A stretch of 64,000 nucleotides of DNA from the NCBI GenBank assembly GCA_964493205.1, contig CAZBMJ010000008.1, positions 6,343 to 70,342 of the forward strand. The letters run 5' to 3'. The DNA comes from CAZBMJ01 sp964493205 (lineage in GTDB: Bacteria; Myxococcota; UBA727; JABDBI01). Under the pieces are notes generated by a model. The model saw only the letters and a program-made list of their open reading frames with translations, ran no database searches and had not been told where the DNA came from. Shown piece after piece: positions 35,037-42,862 of the stretch. The position numbers and the translations under genes are program-made. The first letter of the stretch is position 1. Each line of letters starts with the position of its first letter.

Positions 35037-37271
35037 TTATTCAATAAAAATTTCTCTATCACCTTTTGAATTAAGCACAGGACCAACGATACCTTGTTTT
35101 TCCATATGCTCAACAATTTTGGCAGCTCTATTATACCCCACACTTAAGTGACGTTGTAAAAAGCTTATGGAGCACTTTTTATTTTCTTTAATTATAGTAA
35201 TTGCCTCAGATAATTTTTCGTCTTCAAAATTATTACTAGAACTATCTGTAATATTTTCTGCTTCTTGATCACTAAATTCTGCTATTTCTTCTTGATAGTT
35301 AGTACTTGCTTGGTTCGTCCAAAAATCAATAACTCTTAAAAGTTCTTTTTCAGAAATAAATGCACCATGAACTCTGTAAACATCACTAGTACCTGGAGGC
35401 ATTATTAAAGCATCTCCTCTGCCTAAAAGTTTCTCGGCACCGTACTTATTAATAATAGTTTTAGAATCATGACAAGAAGCCAATCTAAAACCCATGCGTA
35501 CAGGAAAGTTAGCTTTAATAACTCCAGTAATCACATCTACACTGGGCCTTTGAGTAGCAAGCATCACGTGTATGCCGCAAGCCCGAGCCTTTTGAGCCAA
35601 ACGCATAATATACGTTTCCACATCTTTTCCTGCAACTGCTAATAAATCTGCATATTCATCAACAACTATGACAATATAAGGCTGATGTTCGTGCTCTTTG
35701 CCGGTGACTTTCTTAAGACCTGAAATATCTATTTGAGTAATTTTTTTGTTATAAGTGTCAATATCTCGCACCATAGCTTCTTTCATTAACTCATAGCGCA
35801 AATCCATTTCTTTTACAGCCCATTTTAAGGCATTAGCAGCTTTTTTTGCGTCTATAATAGGAGGTAATAATAAATGCGGAATGCCATTATAAATAGATAG
35901 CTCAAGCATTTTAGGATCGATCATCAAAAAACGTACATCTTTAGGGCTTGCTCGGTATAAAATAGAGCAAATCATAGCATTAACACTAACAGATTTACCA
36001 GAACCTGTAGTGCCTGCTATTAAAACATGGGGCATGTCAGCCAAATTCATAAAATACGGCTTACCCTCAACATCTTTGCCAATGGCCATGCATAGCTTAT
36101 GGGTTTCTAAGGCATATGCTTCACTGGCCACTATTTCTTTTAAATATACTGTCTCACGCTTTTCATTAGGAACCTCAATACCCACAGCGCCTTTTCCAGG
36201 TATTGGCGTGACAATTCGCACTTGCACCGCAGACATGGCCATGGCTATATCATCGCTTAAACTGGCTATTCTTGAGAGTTTAATACCTGCAGCTGGAACA
36301 AATTCATAATTTGTAACCACTGGCCCTGTGCGTATTTCTCTAATTTTGCCTTCAATACCAAACTGTAAAAATGCTTTTTGCAATTTGTCAGCTTCTTTTT
36401 TCAATAATTCTTGATTCACTGGTGAAGCAGAAGGTTCGTCATAATCTAATAATTTTAAAGGAGGCAAACTAAAAGTTTGATCTTCGTTCACTATCACTGA
36501 TTTAACATTATTTTGACGTTTTTGTTCTACAATCTGAATTTCTTGTTTTTCTGGCGGCACTACACTAATAGCTATTTTTTGCACTAAAGGCTCAGCAGGC
36601 ATAGCTAAAGGCATACTTATTTTTTCTTTTAATTTAGTATTTTTAGGTATTTTTGATTTCAAAAAACTATAAGCTTTAGGTATAAAAACAAGCATATGTG
36701 ATAAAAATGGACGTGAAACAATTAAAACTAAGCCTGATACTATAAAAGCAAAGCTAATAAGATATAAACCAATAGTAGATGTATAAAAAACAATTATTTT
36801 TTTAATACTTAAGCCTAAAATACCGCTTAATAAGAAGCTGTCTTGTTTATTGGGTATAGCAAGTAAAGGCAGTAAACCAAGCGTGCATAAATTAGCCCCT
36901 AGCATGCTTTTGTAGCTAAATAATGCTGGCATAAAAAATAATCTGCCTGATAAATAAAGAAAGCTCATTGGAATGAGCAAAGAAAACATTCCAAAAAAAG
37001 AAGTCAAGGTTTCTGCTATAATAGCTCCACTAAGGCCTAAATAATTATGAAGCTCTTGTTCTTTAGTTTTTAAAATAGTTGTGTCATCACTATTAAAAGA
37101 AAAAATAGCTAAGAATAAAGCTATTCCTATAATCAAAAAAATAATAGCGCTAATTTCTTTGGCCAAATAAAAATTTATAGACTTTTTTTTGTGTCTGGCT
37201 GTAAAGTTATTTCGCCATATATCAAAAAAATCATATAAACTAAATTTTAAATTATTTATCAATGTTTTCAT
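35037..37271 (-). CDS. ftsK: DNA translocase FtsK
   Basis: 744 residues. Four membrane helices at the N-terminus (about 30-190), a short linker, then the motor. The Walker A loop is GTTGSGKSVSVNA and Walker B is IVIVVDEYADLL. Post-Walker LATQRPSVDVITG is typical of FtsK/SpoIIIE. The C-terminal gamma winged helix (ISFLQRHLSVGYNRAAKIVEHME) that reads KOPS sites is present. It pumps chromosome DNA through the closing septum. The linker is short compared with E. coli, as in many bacteria. Confidence 0.96.
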   Translation of the reverse strand: MKTLINNLKFSLYDFFDIWRNNFTARHKKKSINFYLAKEISAIIFLIIGIALFLAIFSFNSDDTTILKTKEQELHNYLGLSGAIIAETLTSFFGMFSLLIPMSFLYLSGRLFFMPALFSYKSMLGANLCTLGLLPLLAIPNKQDSFLLSGILGLSIKKIIVFYTSTIGLYLISFAFIVSGLVLIVSRPFLSHMLVFIPKAYSFLKSKIPKNTKLKEKISMPLAMPAEPLVQKIAISVVPPEKQEIQIVEQKRQNNVKSVIVNEDQTFSLPPLKLLDYDEPSASPVNQELLKKEADKLQKAFLQFGIEGKIREIRTGPVVTNYEFVPAAGIKLSRIASLSDDIAMAMSAVQVRIVTPIPGKGAVGIEVPNEKRETVYLKEIVASEAYALETHKLCMAIGKDVEGKPYFMNLADMPHVLIAGTTGSGKSVSVNAMICSILYRASPKDVRFLMIDPKMLELSIYNGIPHLLLPPIIDAKKAANALKWAVKEMDLRYELMKEAMVRDIDTYNKKITQIDISGLKKVTGKEHEHQPYIVIVVDEYADLLAVAGKDVETYIMRLAQKARACGIHVMLATQRPSVDVITGVIKANFPVRMGFRLASCHDSKTIINKYGAEKLLGRGDALIMPPGTSDVYRVHGAFISEKELLRVIDFWTNQASTNYQEEIAEFSDQEAENITDSSSNNFEDEKLSEAITIIKENKKCSISFLQRHLSVGYNRAAKIVEHMEKQGIVGPVLNSKGDREIFIE

Positions 37272-37334
37272 ACTTAGCCTTAATAAATTCTAAAAAAAAC
37301 TACCAGAGCAAGAATAACACTACAACAAAGAAAA

Positions 37335-37526
37335 GTGATAGATCCTACAATAAAAACACGAATAATTGAAACCCAAGGGATAATGGGCTTTTTTTTATTA
37401 TTGATTGGGCTATGGTATAAAAAAAACATTCTTTATCCTAAACTTTTTTTCTTGATTCATAAGTATTTTATAAGTATTTTAATTGTTATCATCTCTTTTA
37501 CAATCTATAAGCTTAACTTTTATTAA
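37335..37526 (+). CDS. Small two-helix membrane protein (GTG start), tentative
   Basis: 63 residues opening with GTG at 37335. Two hydrophobic helices (MGFFLLLIGLWY and FISILIVIISFTIY) flank a short basic loop. It ends 13 bases before the next start, suggesting an operon with the 152-residue protein. No family identified; could be chance coding. Confidence 0.35.
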   Translation: MIDPTIKTRIIETQGIMGFFLLLIGLWYKKNILYPKLFFLIHKYFISILIVIISFTIYKLNFY

Positions 37527-37539
37527 AAATGAGACAACC

Positions 37540-37998
37540 ATGCGTAAATTACTAGTTTTACTTTTGCTTCTTCTTGTGATTGCTGGAAGTTATTTTGGAT
37601 ATATCCATTTTACCGCAGCAGACTTACCTACCTTTGGTTTAACGCTAAGTGGTGAAAAAGGCAAGGTAAAAAATACCACTAAAAAATTCTTAGAGAGCAT
37701 TGAATTTAAAAATGCTGATGCCATCAAGTCTTTTATGAATTCAGAAGTTAGTGCGCCAGATGTTGACAACTTTTTAAATAAAACTTTTGATATGCCTTAC
37801 GATACGGTTGATTTAGAAAAATTTAGTGTAGAAGCCATTGAAATGGATTCTAGTAATACCAGAAGCAAAGTTAGAATAAGAATTATGGGCAATAACCAAA
37901 CTAGCAAAGAATCATTTAATAAGAGCAAAGTTCTTTATTGGTACTTCCAACCCGATATGCGTACATGGCTTATAGATATTAAAAATTTGTCTTTGTAG
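37540..37998 (+). CDS. Membrane-anchored periplasmic protein, unknown
   Basis: 152 residues from ATG 37540. The N-terminal helix (LLVLLLLLLVIAGSYFGY) lacks an obvious cleavage site, so it is likely an anchor. The mature domain has the alternating pattern of an NTF2/DUF4878-like alpha-beta cone: TTKKFLESIEFKNADAIKSF, then strands KVRIRIMGN and VLYWYFQPDMRTWLIDI. Function unknown. Confidence 0.6.
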   Translation: MRKLLVLLLLLLVIAGSYFGYIHFTAADLPTFGLTLSGEKGKVKNTTKKFLESIEFKNADAIKSFMNSEVSAPDVDNFLNKTFDMPYDTVDLEKFSVEAIEMDSSNTRSKVRIRIMGNNQTSKESFNKSKVLYWYFQPDMRTWLIDIKNLSL

Positions 37999-38058
37999 TT
38001 TATAAGCCCTTAATTTATAACAAAAATTTAGATTTGGTCTAAATATATGGATTAAAGA

Positions 38059-38087
38059 TTGATTTGTACTCAAATAATGAGTATAAT
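38059..38087 (+). promoter_or_regulatory. Sigma-70-type promoter and overlapping operator of toxin-antitoxin pair
   Basis: A -35 box TTGATT (38059-38064) and -10 box TATAAT (38082-38087) are separated by 17 bases. The perfect inverted repeat TACTCA-n5-TGAGTA (38067-38083) fills the spacer and touches the -10 box, the usual place for antitoxin autorepression. Transcription would start about 38094, at the ATG of the toxin, so the message is predicted to be leaderless. Confidence 0.7.
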
Positions 38088-38094
38088 ATAACCT

Positions 38095-38379
38095 ATGGAT
38101 ATTTTTGATGTAGACTTTTCTTTAAAAGTTAAAAAAACACTAATAGGACTGCCTATCCATATCATAGATAAACTAGAAGGTTGGGTTAAAGCAATTGAAA
38201 AAGATGGTTTGCGTCAAGTACAAAAAACACCTGGCTATCATGATGAACCACTGAAAGGAAAACGTTTTGGTCAAAGATCTATAAGATTAAATAAAGCATA
38301 TAGAGCTATTTATACAGTTAAAAAAGGAAAAGAAATCGAATTTATTGAAATTAAAGAGGTAAATAAACATGAATACTAA
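38095..38379 (+). CDS. RelE/HigB-type toxin
   Basis: 94 residues with the RelE/ParE fold pattern. Helix pair at the N-terminus, then PLKGKRFGQRSIRLNKAYRAIYTV, the LKG-x-x-x-G-x-x-S-x-R-x-N-x-x-YR block of HigB-like mRNA interferases, and the terminal strand IEFIEIKEVNKHEY. It probably cleaves mRNA on the ribosome. Toxin precedes antitoxin (the higBA order) and overlaps it by 11 bases. There is no ribosome site; the predicted transcript begins at the ATG. Confidence 0.85.
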   Translation: MDIFDVDFSLKVKKTLIGLPIHIIDKLEGWVKAIEKDGLRQVQKTPGYHDEPLKGKRFGQRSIRLNKAYRAIYTVKKGKEIEFIEIKEVNKHEY

Positions 38380-38686
38380 AAAGAAAAGTAATGCTATAAA
38401 ATACTTGGAAGCACTTCGTGGCGGGCCATTAACATTTGGTAAATTATTACATTCTATACGTACATGTGATGAAATATCTCAAGCTGAATTAGCTCATAGA
38501 ATAGGTATGTCGCGCTCAAATATTTGTGATATCGAAAAAGATCGCAGAACTGTAAGCCTAGAAAGGGCTGTTCAGTTTGCTGATGTATTGGGTTATTCTA
38601 GAAATCAGTTTGTCTCAACTGTTATTGAAGACCAACTAAGAGAAGCAGGTTTAAAATTCATAGTAGAACTCAAAAAAGCCGCTTAA
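38369..38686 (+). CDS. HTH antitoxin (HigA-like, XRE family)
   Basis: 105 residues. The helix-turn-helix reads ISQAELAHRIGMSRSNICDIEKDRRTVSLERAVQFA in segments, typical of XRE/Cro regulators. The N-terminal GGPLTFGKLLHSIRTCDE matches antitoxins paired with RelE-like toxins. It should neutralise the toxin and repress through the inverted repeat at 38067-38083. The stop overlaps the convergent alr gene by four bases. Confidence 0.87.
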   Translation: MNTKKKSNAIKYLEALRGGPLTFGKLLHSIRTCDEISQAELAHRIGMSRSNICDIEKDRRTVSLERAVQFADVLGYSRNQFVSTVIEDQLREAGLKFIVELKKAA

Positions 38687-39807
38687 TTTACACTATTTAA
38701 ACTTCTATTTATTCTTTGACTAAAAGAGGTAAGTATTTCATGAGAAATAGTATCTGCCCATACTGCCATATGATCTGCATCAATAATTTCTTGGCCCTCA
38801 GAGCCTAAAAGAGTTACATATTGACCCACAATCTCTATTTTTTCTTTAGGCATAGCATTAGTTATATCGAGCATTAAAAAATCCATGCAGATATTACCCA
38901 CAATAGGCACTCGTACGCCATTAAATAATGCAAAACCTTTATTGCTCAAAGCTCTTTTGATGCCGTCTGCATAACCAATAGAAACCACTGCAATATCTGT
39001 GGGATTTTTAGCGATAAACCTATGATTATAACCCACACCTTGATTTTTACTAATTTTTTTATGACTAATAACTTTTGCTTTAATGCTCATAATAGGTTTT
39101 AAATCATACTGGTTTTTAAGGGATGCTATGGGGCTATAGCCATAGGCGAGTAAGCCTACCCGACTTAAAAAAGTAATATTAGTGAAAATATCTTTACGCA
39201 AAAAAGCAGCACTATTAGCTGCGTGTATATAATCAGGATTAATGCCTTCTTGCTTGAGCATAGCCAAAATATGTAAAAAATAGTTTATTTGATCTTGGGT
39301 AGCACTAGATTCTAAATCATCTGCACTATGAAAATGAGTACATAAGGCTTCTATAGTTATTTGAGGATTTTTTTTAATTTGCTCAATAAGAGAACTAATT
39401 TCTTCATTGCTAAAGCCGTTTCTAATAAAACCCGTATCGATTTTTAAGTGGATTTTAAAAGGGCTTTTACAATTTGCTAAGCATATAAAGTCTCTAAGGT
39501 TACCAATTATGGGAACAACGTTATGTTTTATCAGTAAATCAGCCTGCGGAACCCAAACACCACCATCAAATAAATAAATTTCGCCTTCATAGCCACATTT
39601 TCTAAGATCTATGGCTTCTTCTATGCAGGCTATAGCTAAGGCATGAATAGTCACTTTTTTTACCAAACTTACGATTTGGGCAAACCCGTGGCCATAGGCA
39701 TTGGCTTTAACCACTAAAATTATTTTAGAATTGGGGTTAATATTTTTTATGATTTGCCAATTATGCATAAAAGCATTTTGATCAATAATAGCTATGCTGC
39801 GGTTCAT
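38683..39807 (-). CDS. alr: Alanine racemase
   Basis: 374 residues. PLP fold-type III enzyme making D-alanine for peptidoglycan. The PLP Lys is in LVVKANAYGHG near residue 33. Catalytic Tyr region RVGLLAYGYSP lies in the middle; the C-terminal VGNICMDFLMLDI block is complete. A ten-codon copy of its 5' end is found at 40392-40444 on the other side of a small exported gene. Confidence 0.95.
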   Translation of the reverse strand: MNRSIAIIDQNAFMHNWQIIKNINPNSKIILVVKANAYGHGFAQIVSLVKKVTIHALAIACIEEAIDLRKCGYEGEIYLFDGGVWVPQADLLIKHNVVPIIGNLRDFICLANCKSPFKIHLKIDTGFIRNGFSNEEISSLIEQIKKNPQITIEALCTHFHSADDLESSATQDQINYFLHILAMLKQEGINPDYIHAANSAAFLRKDIFTNITFLSRVGLLAYGYSPIASLKNQYDLKPIMSIKAKVISHKKISKNQGVGYNHRFIAKNPTDIAVVSIGYADGIKRALSNKGFALFNGVRVPIVGNICMDFLMLDITNAMPKEKIEIVGQYVTLLGSEGQEIIDADHMAVWADTISHEILTSFSQRINRSLNSVN

Positions 39808-39849
39808 TGGTATTACCTAATTATCTATGTGGCAGTTTTCAATAGGGTA
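39798..39849. repeat. Direct repeat (alr 5' edge), copy 1
   Basis: Contains the start codon and upstream region of alr. It aligns with 40392-40444 at roughly four-fifths identity, including 14 identical bases at the left end. Confidence 0.75.
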
Positions 39850-40081
39850 TGTAGGAATGCTTTATATGGAGCGACTTAGTAAAAAATTAGAAAAAATAAT
39901 AATTGCTTTGTTCTCATTACCGATTCTATTATTAAAATATTTATTTTTAATCCATAAATAATCACAAAATTAATATAATTAATTTACAATACATTACTAA
40001 AATTTTAAAATAAAAACAATTTTAAGTTTTTTAACACTAAAAGCTATAACTAATATTATCTATATAAGATAAGGAGATAAG

Positions 40082-40372
40082 ATGAAAAAATTACTGTTAT
40101 TGATTCTAACATTTTCATATATAAGCAACGCCAGTAACTCTATCCTTAGGAGAACTTACATTAGTTGCAGTAATCCTGGCAGTCACCAAGATGTAGCTAA
40201 AACACCAATACTAACAAATACAAGTAATCAAAATATTGGCCAATCAACAAAGATATTTTGGCAATCAAGTGACAATGATTCTGGATTCGTCTATGGACCA
40301 CTTGCAAAGGGAGCTAGCAAAAGTGCTTTAGGCCAACCTGGAAATGGTTATACTTGTCAAGCATATTATTAA
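40082..40372 (+). CDS. Small exported protein, unknown
   Basis: 96 residues with a strong AAGGAG ribosome site. Signal peptide at 1-17 (LLLILTFSYISNAS). The mature part is Ser/Asn/Gly-rich with two Cys (YISCSNPG and YTCQAYY), one near each end, probably a disulfide-closed beta domain. No family recognised. It is bracketed by an imperfect duplication of the alr 5' edge, which suggests recent insertion. Confidence 0.65.
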   Translation: MKKLLLLILTFSYISNASNSILRRTYISCSNPGSHQDVAKTPILTNTSNQNIGQSTKIFWQSSDNDSGFVYGPLAKGASKSALGQPGNGYTCQAYY

Positions 40373-40391
40373 CTTTTATCTATACCGATAA

Positions 40392-40444
40392 TGCGGTTCA
40401 TTGGTGTTTCTTAATTACCCAATTGGAATTTTTCAATTAGGTTA
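40392..40444. repeat. Direct repeat (alr 5' edge), copy 2 with alr head remnant
   Basis: Read on the minus strand from 40401 it gives MNRIIGIDKS then a stop, compared with MNRSIAIIDQ at the true alr start. This is therefore a decayed second copy of the first codons of alr plus its leader. Confidence 0.75.
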
Positions 40445-40477
40445 TAAGATAAATCTTTATTTTAAGGAAAAAATACT

Positions 40478-40954
40478 ATGCACCGTTATTTGGTCTTTAT
40501 TTTGTTACTATGTACTACGCAGATACATGCAGAGGAAGCTAAAATCCATGCCACAGGACACGGCATAGGCCTGGCAGGTGGAGCCACCTCGGGGTTTGGC
40601 ATTGCCTACCGAACTTTTTATGAGAATGGATTAGGCTTTCAAGCTACGCTTGGTGCTTTTGGCACCTCAAAATATTTTGATATGTTTAGCGGAGTACAAA
40701 TGCTTTATACATTTCATCAATCCTCTCCAAACCTTCGATTTTATGTTCTTGTAGGCGTTGGCTCAGTTTTACAATCATTTTCTGAACTTAATCTTGTGCC
40801 GGGCATGGGTATTGGGACTGAATTTAATCTCTATAAAAATTTAGCAATGGCCTTTGATATTTCACTAGCCCCTATGATATCTATTAGAAAAAAATCTCCC
40901 CTTGATTATATACCGTTGCCATTTCCTGGCTTAGCTATAGTTTATTATATTTAA
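40478..40954 (+). CDS. Exported small beta-barrel-like protein
   Basis: 158 residues, AAGGA before the ATG. Signal peptide at 1-18 (LVFILLLCTTQIHA). The mature part has alternating hydrophobic strands rich in Gly and aromatic residues (GFGIAYRTFYENGLGFQATLG in part, YTFHQSSPNLRFYVLVGVG) and ends in Tyr-Tyr-Ile. This is consistent with an eight-stranded outer-membrane barrel of OmpA/OmpW size, though no family motif is visible. Base composition is a little richer in GC than neighbours. Confidence 0.6.
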   Translation: MHRYLVFILLLCTTQIHAEEAKIHATGHGIGLAGGATSGFGIAYRTFYENGLGFQATLGAFGTSKYFDMFSGVQMLYTFHQSSPNLRFYVLVGVGSVLQSFSELNLVPGMGIGTEFNLYKNLAMAFDISLAPMISIRKKSPLDYIPLPFPGLAIVYYI

Positions 40955-41151
40955 GCGCTGGACGAGTAGCTTAGGTATAAATTATGAAAATCTGTTTTTT
41001 ATTTTTGGCTTAATATTACCTTTAGGACCTACGCAAGAATATGGTAAGACATAAGCGAACTCATGCATGTTTTCGTAAGATATTATATAATAATCACCAA
41101 GAGCCTGTACAAACATTAATTATAGAGTATATAAAAATTCTCATACCATTT

Positions 41152-41187
41152 CTACGTACCGTGACTCGGTCCACGGTATCTAGAAAA
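41152..41187 (+). repeat. Dispersed palindromic repeat of the CTACGTACCGTG type, copy a
   Basis: Begins CTACGT and contains a seven-bp hairpin TACCGTG 41157-41163 / CACGGTA 41172-41178, then TCTAGAAAA. Similar copies: 41213-41245 (inverted), 63334-63366 and 63509-63545. Confidence 0.7.
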
Positions 41188-41212
41188 CTAATTCCTACAA
41201 TTGATTAATTGT

Positions 41213-41245
41213 CTGGATGCCTCGCACAAGGCGTGGCACGTAGAG
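41213..41245 (-). repeat. Dispersed palindromic repeat, copy b (inverted)
   Basis: CTGGATGCC at the left and GGCACGTAGAG at the right are the reverse complement of the consensus of the CTACGT repeat family. With copy a it forms a larger inverted pair 25 bases apart. Confidence 0.65.
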
Positions 41246-41290
41246 AGTCGAGTACTACTTATGATTTATTACGTTTAAAGGAACTAAAAA

Positions 41291-41686
41291 ATGTCTAAAA
41301 ATATACCTACAGATCGTTTTTTTACTAAAGATCATGAATGGATAAAAGATCATAAAGAATATGCACTAATCGGTATCACTGATTATGCACAACATTGTTT
41401 AGGCGATGTTGTTTATGTTGAAATGCCAAAAATTGGTTCTAGTATTACAAAAGGCCAAGCTCTTGGAGTTGTTGAAAGCATTAAAGCAGTATCAGATATT
41501 TATGCTCCCGTATCAGGAGTGGTTATTGAAGTGAACCAAAATGTCATTAATAACCCCCAACTTATTAATAGCGACCCTTACGAAAATGGCTGGTTACTCA
41601 AAATACAAGTTCACAATACAAATTTTAGCCAAGAAGCTCTATCTCACCAGCAATATGAAGAAATCTTAAATAAAGAAGCAAAATAA
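41291..41686 (+). CDS. gcvH: Glycine cleavage system H protein
   Basis: 131 residues. Lipoyl carrier of the glycine cleavage system. Lipoylated Lys is in VVESIKAVSD (about residue 64), with the flanking hairpin YAPVSGVVIEVN. N-terminal KDHEWIKD and GITDYAQHCLGDVVYVEMP are typical. It is encoded alone, 24 kb from gcvPA/gcvPB. Confidence 0.97.
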   Translation: MSKNIPTDRFFTKDHEWIKDHKEYALIGITDYAQHCLGDVVYVEMPKIGSSITKGQALGVVESIKAVSDIYAPVSGVVIEVNQNVINNPQLINSDPYENGWLLKIQVHNTNFSQEALSHQQYEEILNKEAK

Positions 41687-41695
41687 CTAAGTCAT

Positions 41696-42862
41696 TCAAT
41701 TTATATTTTTTTCGATTTCCATTTTTATAGCATCTCGCTGATTACTCAGAAGGCTAAAAAATATGTTTAAAGACAATTGATGCTCTGATTCATAGTTCCC
41801 AAATTTTGGTGAAATTACTTTAACTTTGTCTTTAAGCATGTTTATATATTTTTCAACATCATCCCCAGATAAATAAATGAGCTCTTGTAAAATTTTTTCC
41901 TCTCGCAAACTTGGATAATCTTCTAAAAGCTTTATTTGGTTATTATGATAATCATTCAAAACTATTCTAACAAAATCTAAATATCTTAACACCAAGTAAA
42001 TAGGTGAATTTTGCTCGTCAATAATAGCACATGGCCTTTCTTCTGTGATTGGTAAAGTAATTCCTAAATTAAAAAACTTTTCTATTAGTTCGATAAGCTT
42101 TAATTTATCTTTTTCATTAAAAGAAGTAATTTCCCACCATTGATTGTCAGAAAAAAGTAAATTATTAAAGCTTCCCGAAGAAGTATCTATAGATAAAGCA
42201 AGAAACGATTTAACTAATTGCCATATATTATAAAGCTCTATCACTTCACCTTTTAATTCTTTTTCCATATATTGGGAAAAAATTAAAAAACTTTTTACTT
42301 TATTTGCTATTAACTCTCTATACTGTGTTGGCAAATTTAACCAAAGACCAGCGTGATTAAATACATCATGAAAATACATCTGATATTTAAGGCAATTATC
42401 ACTATTTTCTACTCCTGCTATGGGAAATTTTTCCTGACTAATCAACTCTAAAAATTTTTTATAGTCAACAGCTTTATTATCCTCAAGAAAATAGAAAAAA
42501 ATTTCCACATTTGCTGCTTTAAAAAGTTTTAATAACATTTGTTGATTAGGTAAATTAACAGTCTGTTCAGTTGTTTCTTGGTCTAGGTGTTTAACGTTAA
42601 AATAATTTAAAAAAGCTGATACGATACGTGTTGGTGAGCCTTGAACGGCTGGTTGATCGTCTCGATTATGATTATTCCAACAAATGCATAACTTGTTTGC
42701 TGTATAGGTTGTGCAAACACATTTTCTTAAGCGTAATTCTAAAAAGCTTGAGCGCTCGCTAACCCATAGACCTCTTGAGCCAACTCGCTTATCTTCTTCT
42801 AACCCATTAATATTTGCAGCTAAAAAAGTAATGAATAAAATTACAAATAAACAGCCTTGCAT
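41696..42862 (-). CDS. Exported protein, unknown, mostly helical
   Basis: 388 residues. Signal peptide at 1-20 (LFVILFITFLAANING). A Cys cluster at about 48-61 (CVCTTYTANKLCIC) follows, then a long helical region with no recognisable repeat. The start touches the stop of the gene at 42862-44427 (one-base overlap), so the pair forms an operon. No family recognised. Candidate host-directed protein only by company. Confidence 0.6.
   Translation of the reverse strand: MQGCLFVILFITFLAANINGLEEDKRVGSRGLWVSERSSFLELRLRKCVCTTYTANKLCICWNNHNRDDQPAVQGSPTRIVSAFLNYFNVKHLDQETTEQTVNLPNQQMLLKLFKAANVEIFFYFLEDNKAVDYKKFLELISQEKFPIAGVENSDNCLKYQMYFHDVFNHAGLWLNLPTQYRELIANKVKSFLIFSQYMEKELKGEVIELYNIWQLVKSFLALSIDTSSGSFNNLLFSDNQWWEITSFNEKDKLKLIELIEKFFNLGITLPITEERPCAIIDEQNSPIYLVLRYLDFVRIVLNDYHNNQIKLLEDYPSLREEKILQELIYLSGDDVEKYINMLKDKVKVISPKFGNYESEHQLSLNIFFSLLSNQRDAIKMEIEKNIN

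Larger units (their letters stand above)
40955..41290. other. Intergenic region with palindromic repeats, no gene
   Basis: 336 bases without a credible gene. At 40984 a start codon opens a nine-codon signal-peptide-like fragment (MKICFLFLA, then stop), possibly a remnant of a lost exported gene. Two inverted copies of a dispersed repeat follow (41152-41187 and 41213-41245). A purine-rich site (AAAGGA) precedes gcvH. Confidence 0.6.

Noticed and set aside
40955..41290. Possible CRISPR-like repeat pair
   Set aside because: Only two inverted copies of a palindromic element, no regular spacing, and no cas genes in the window.
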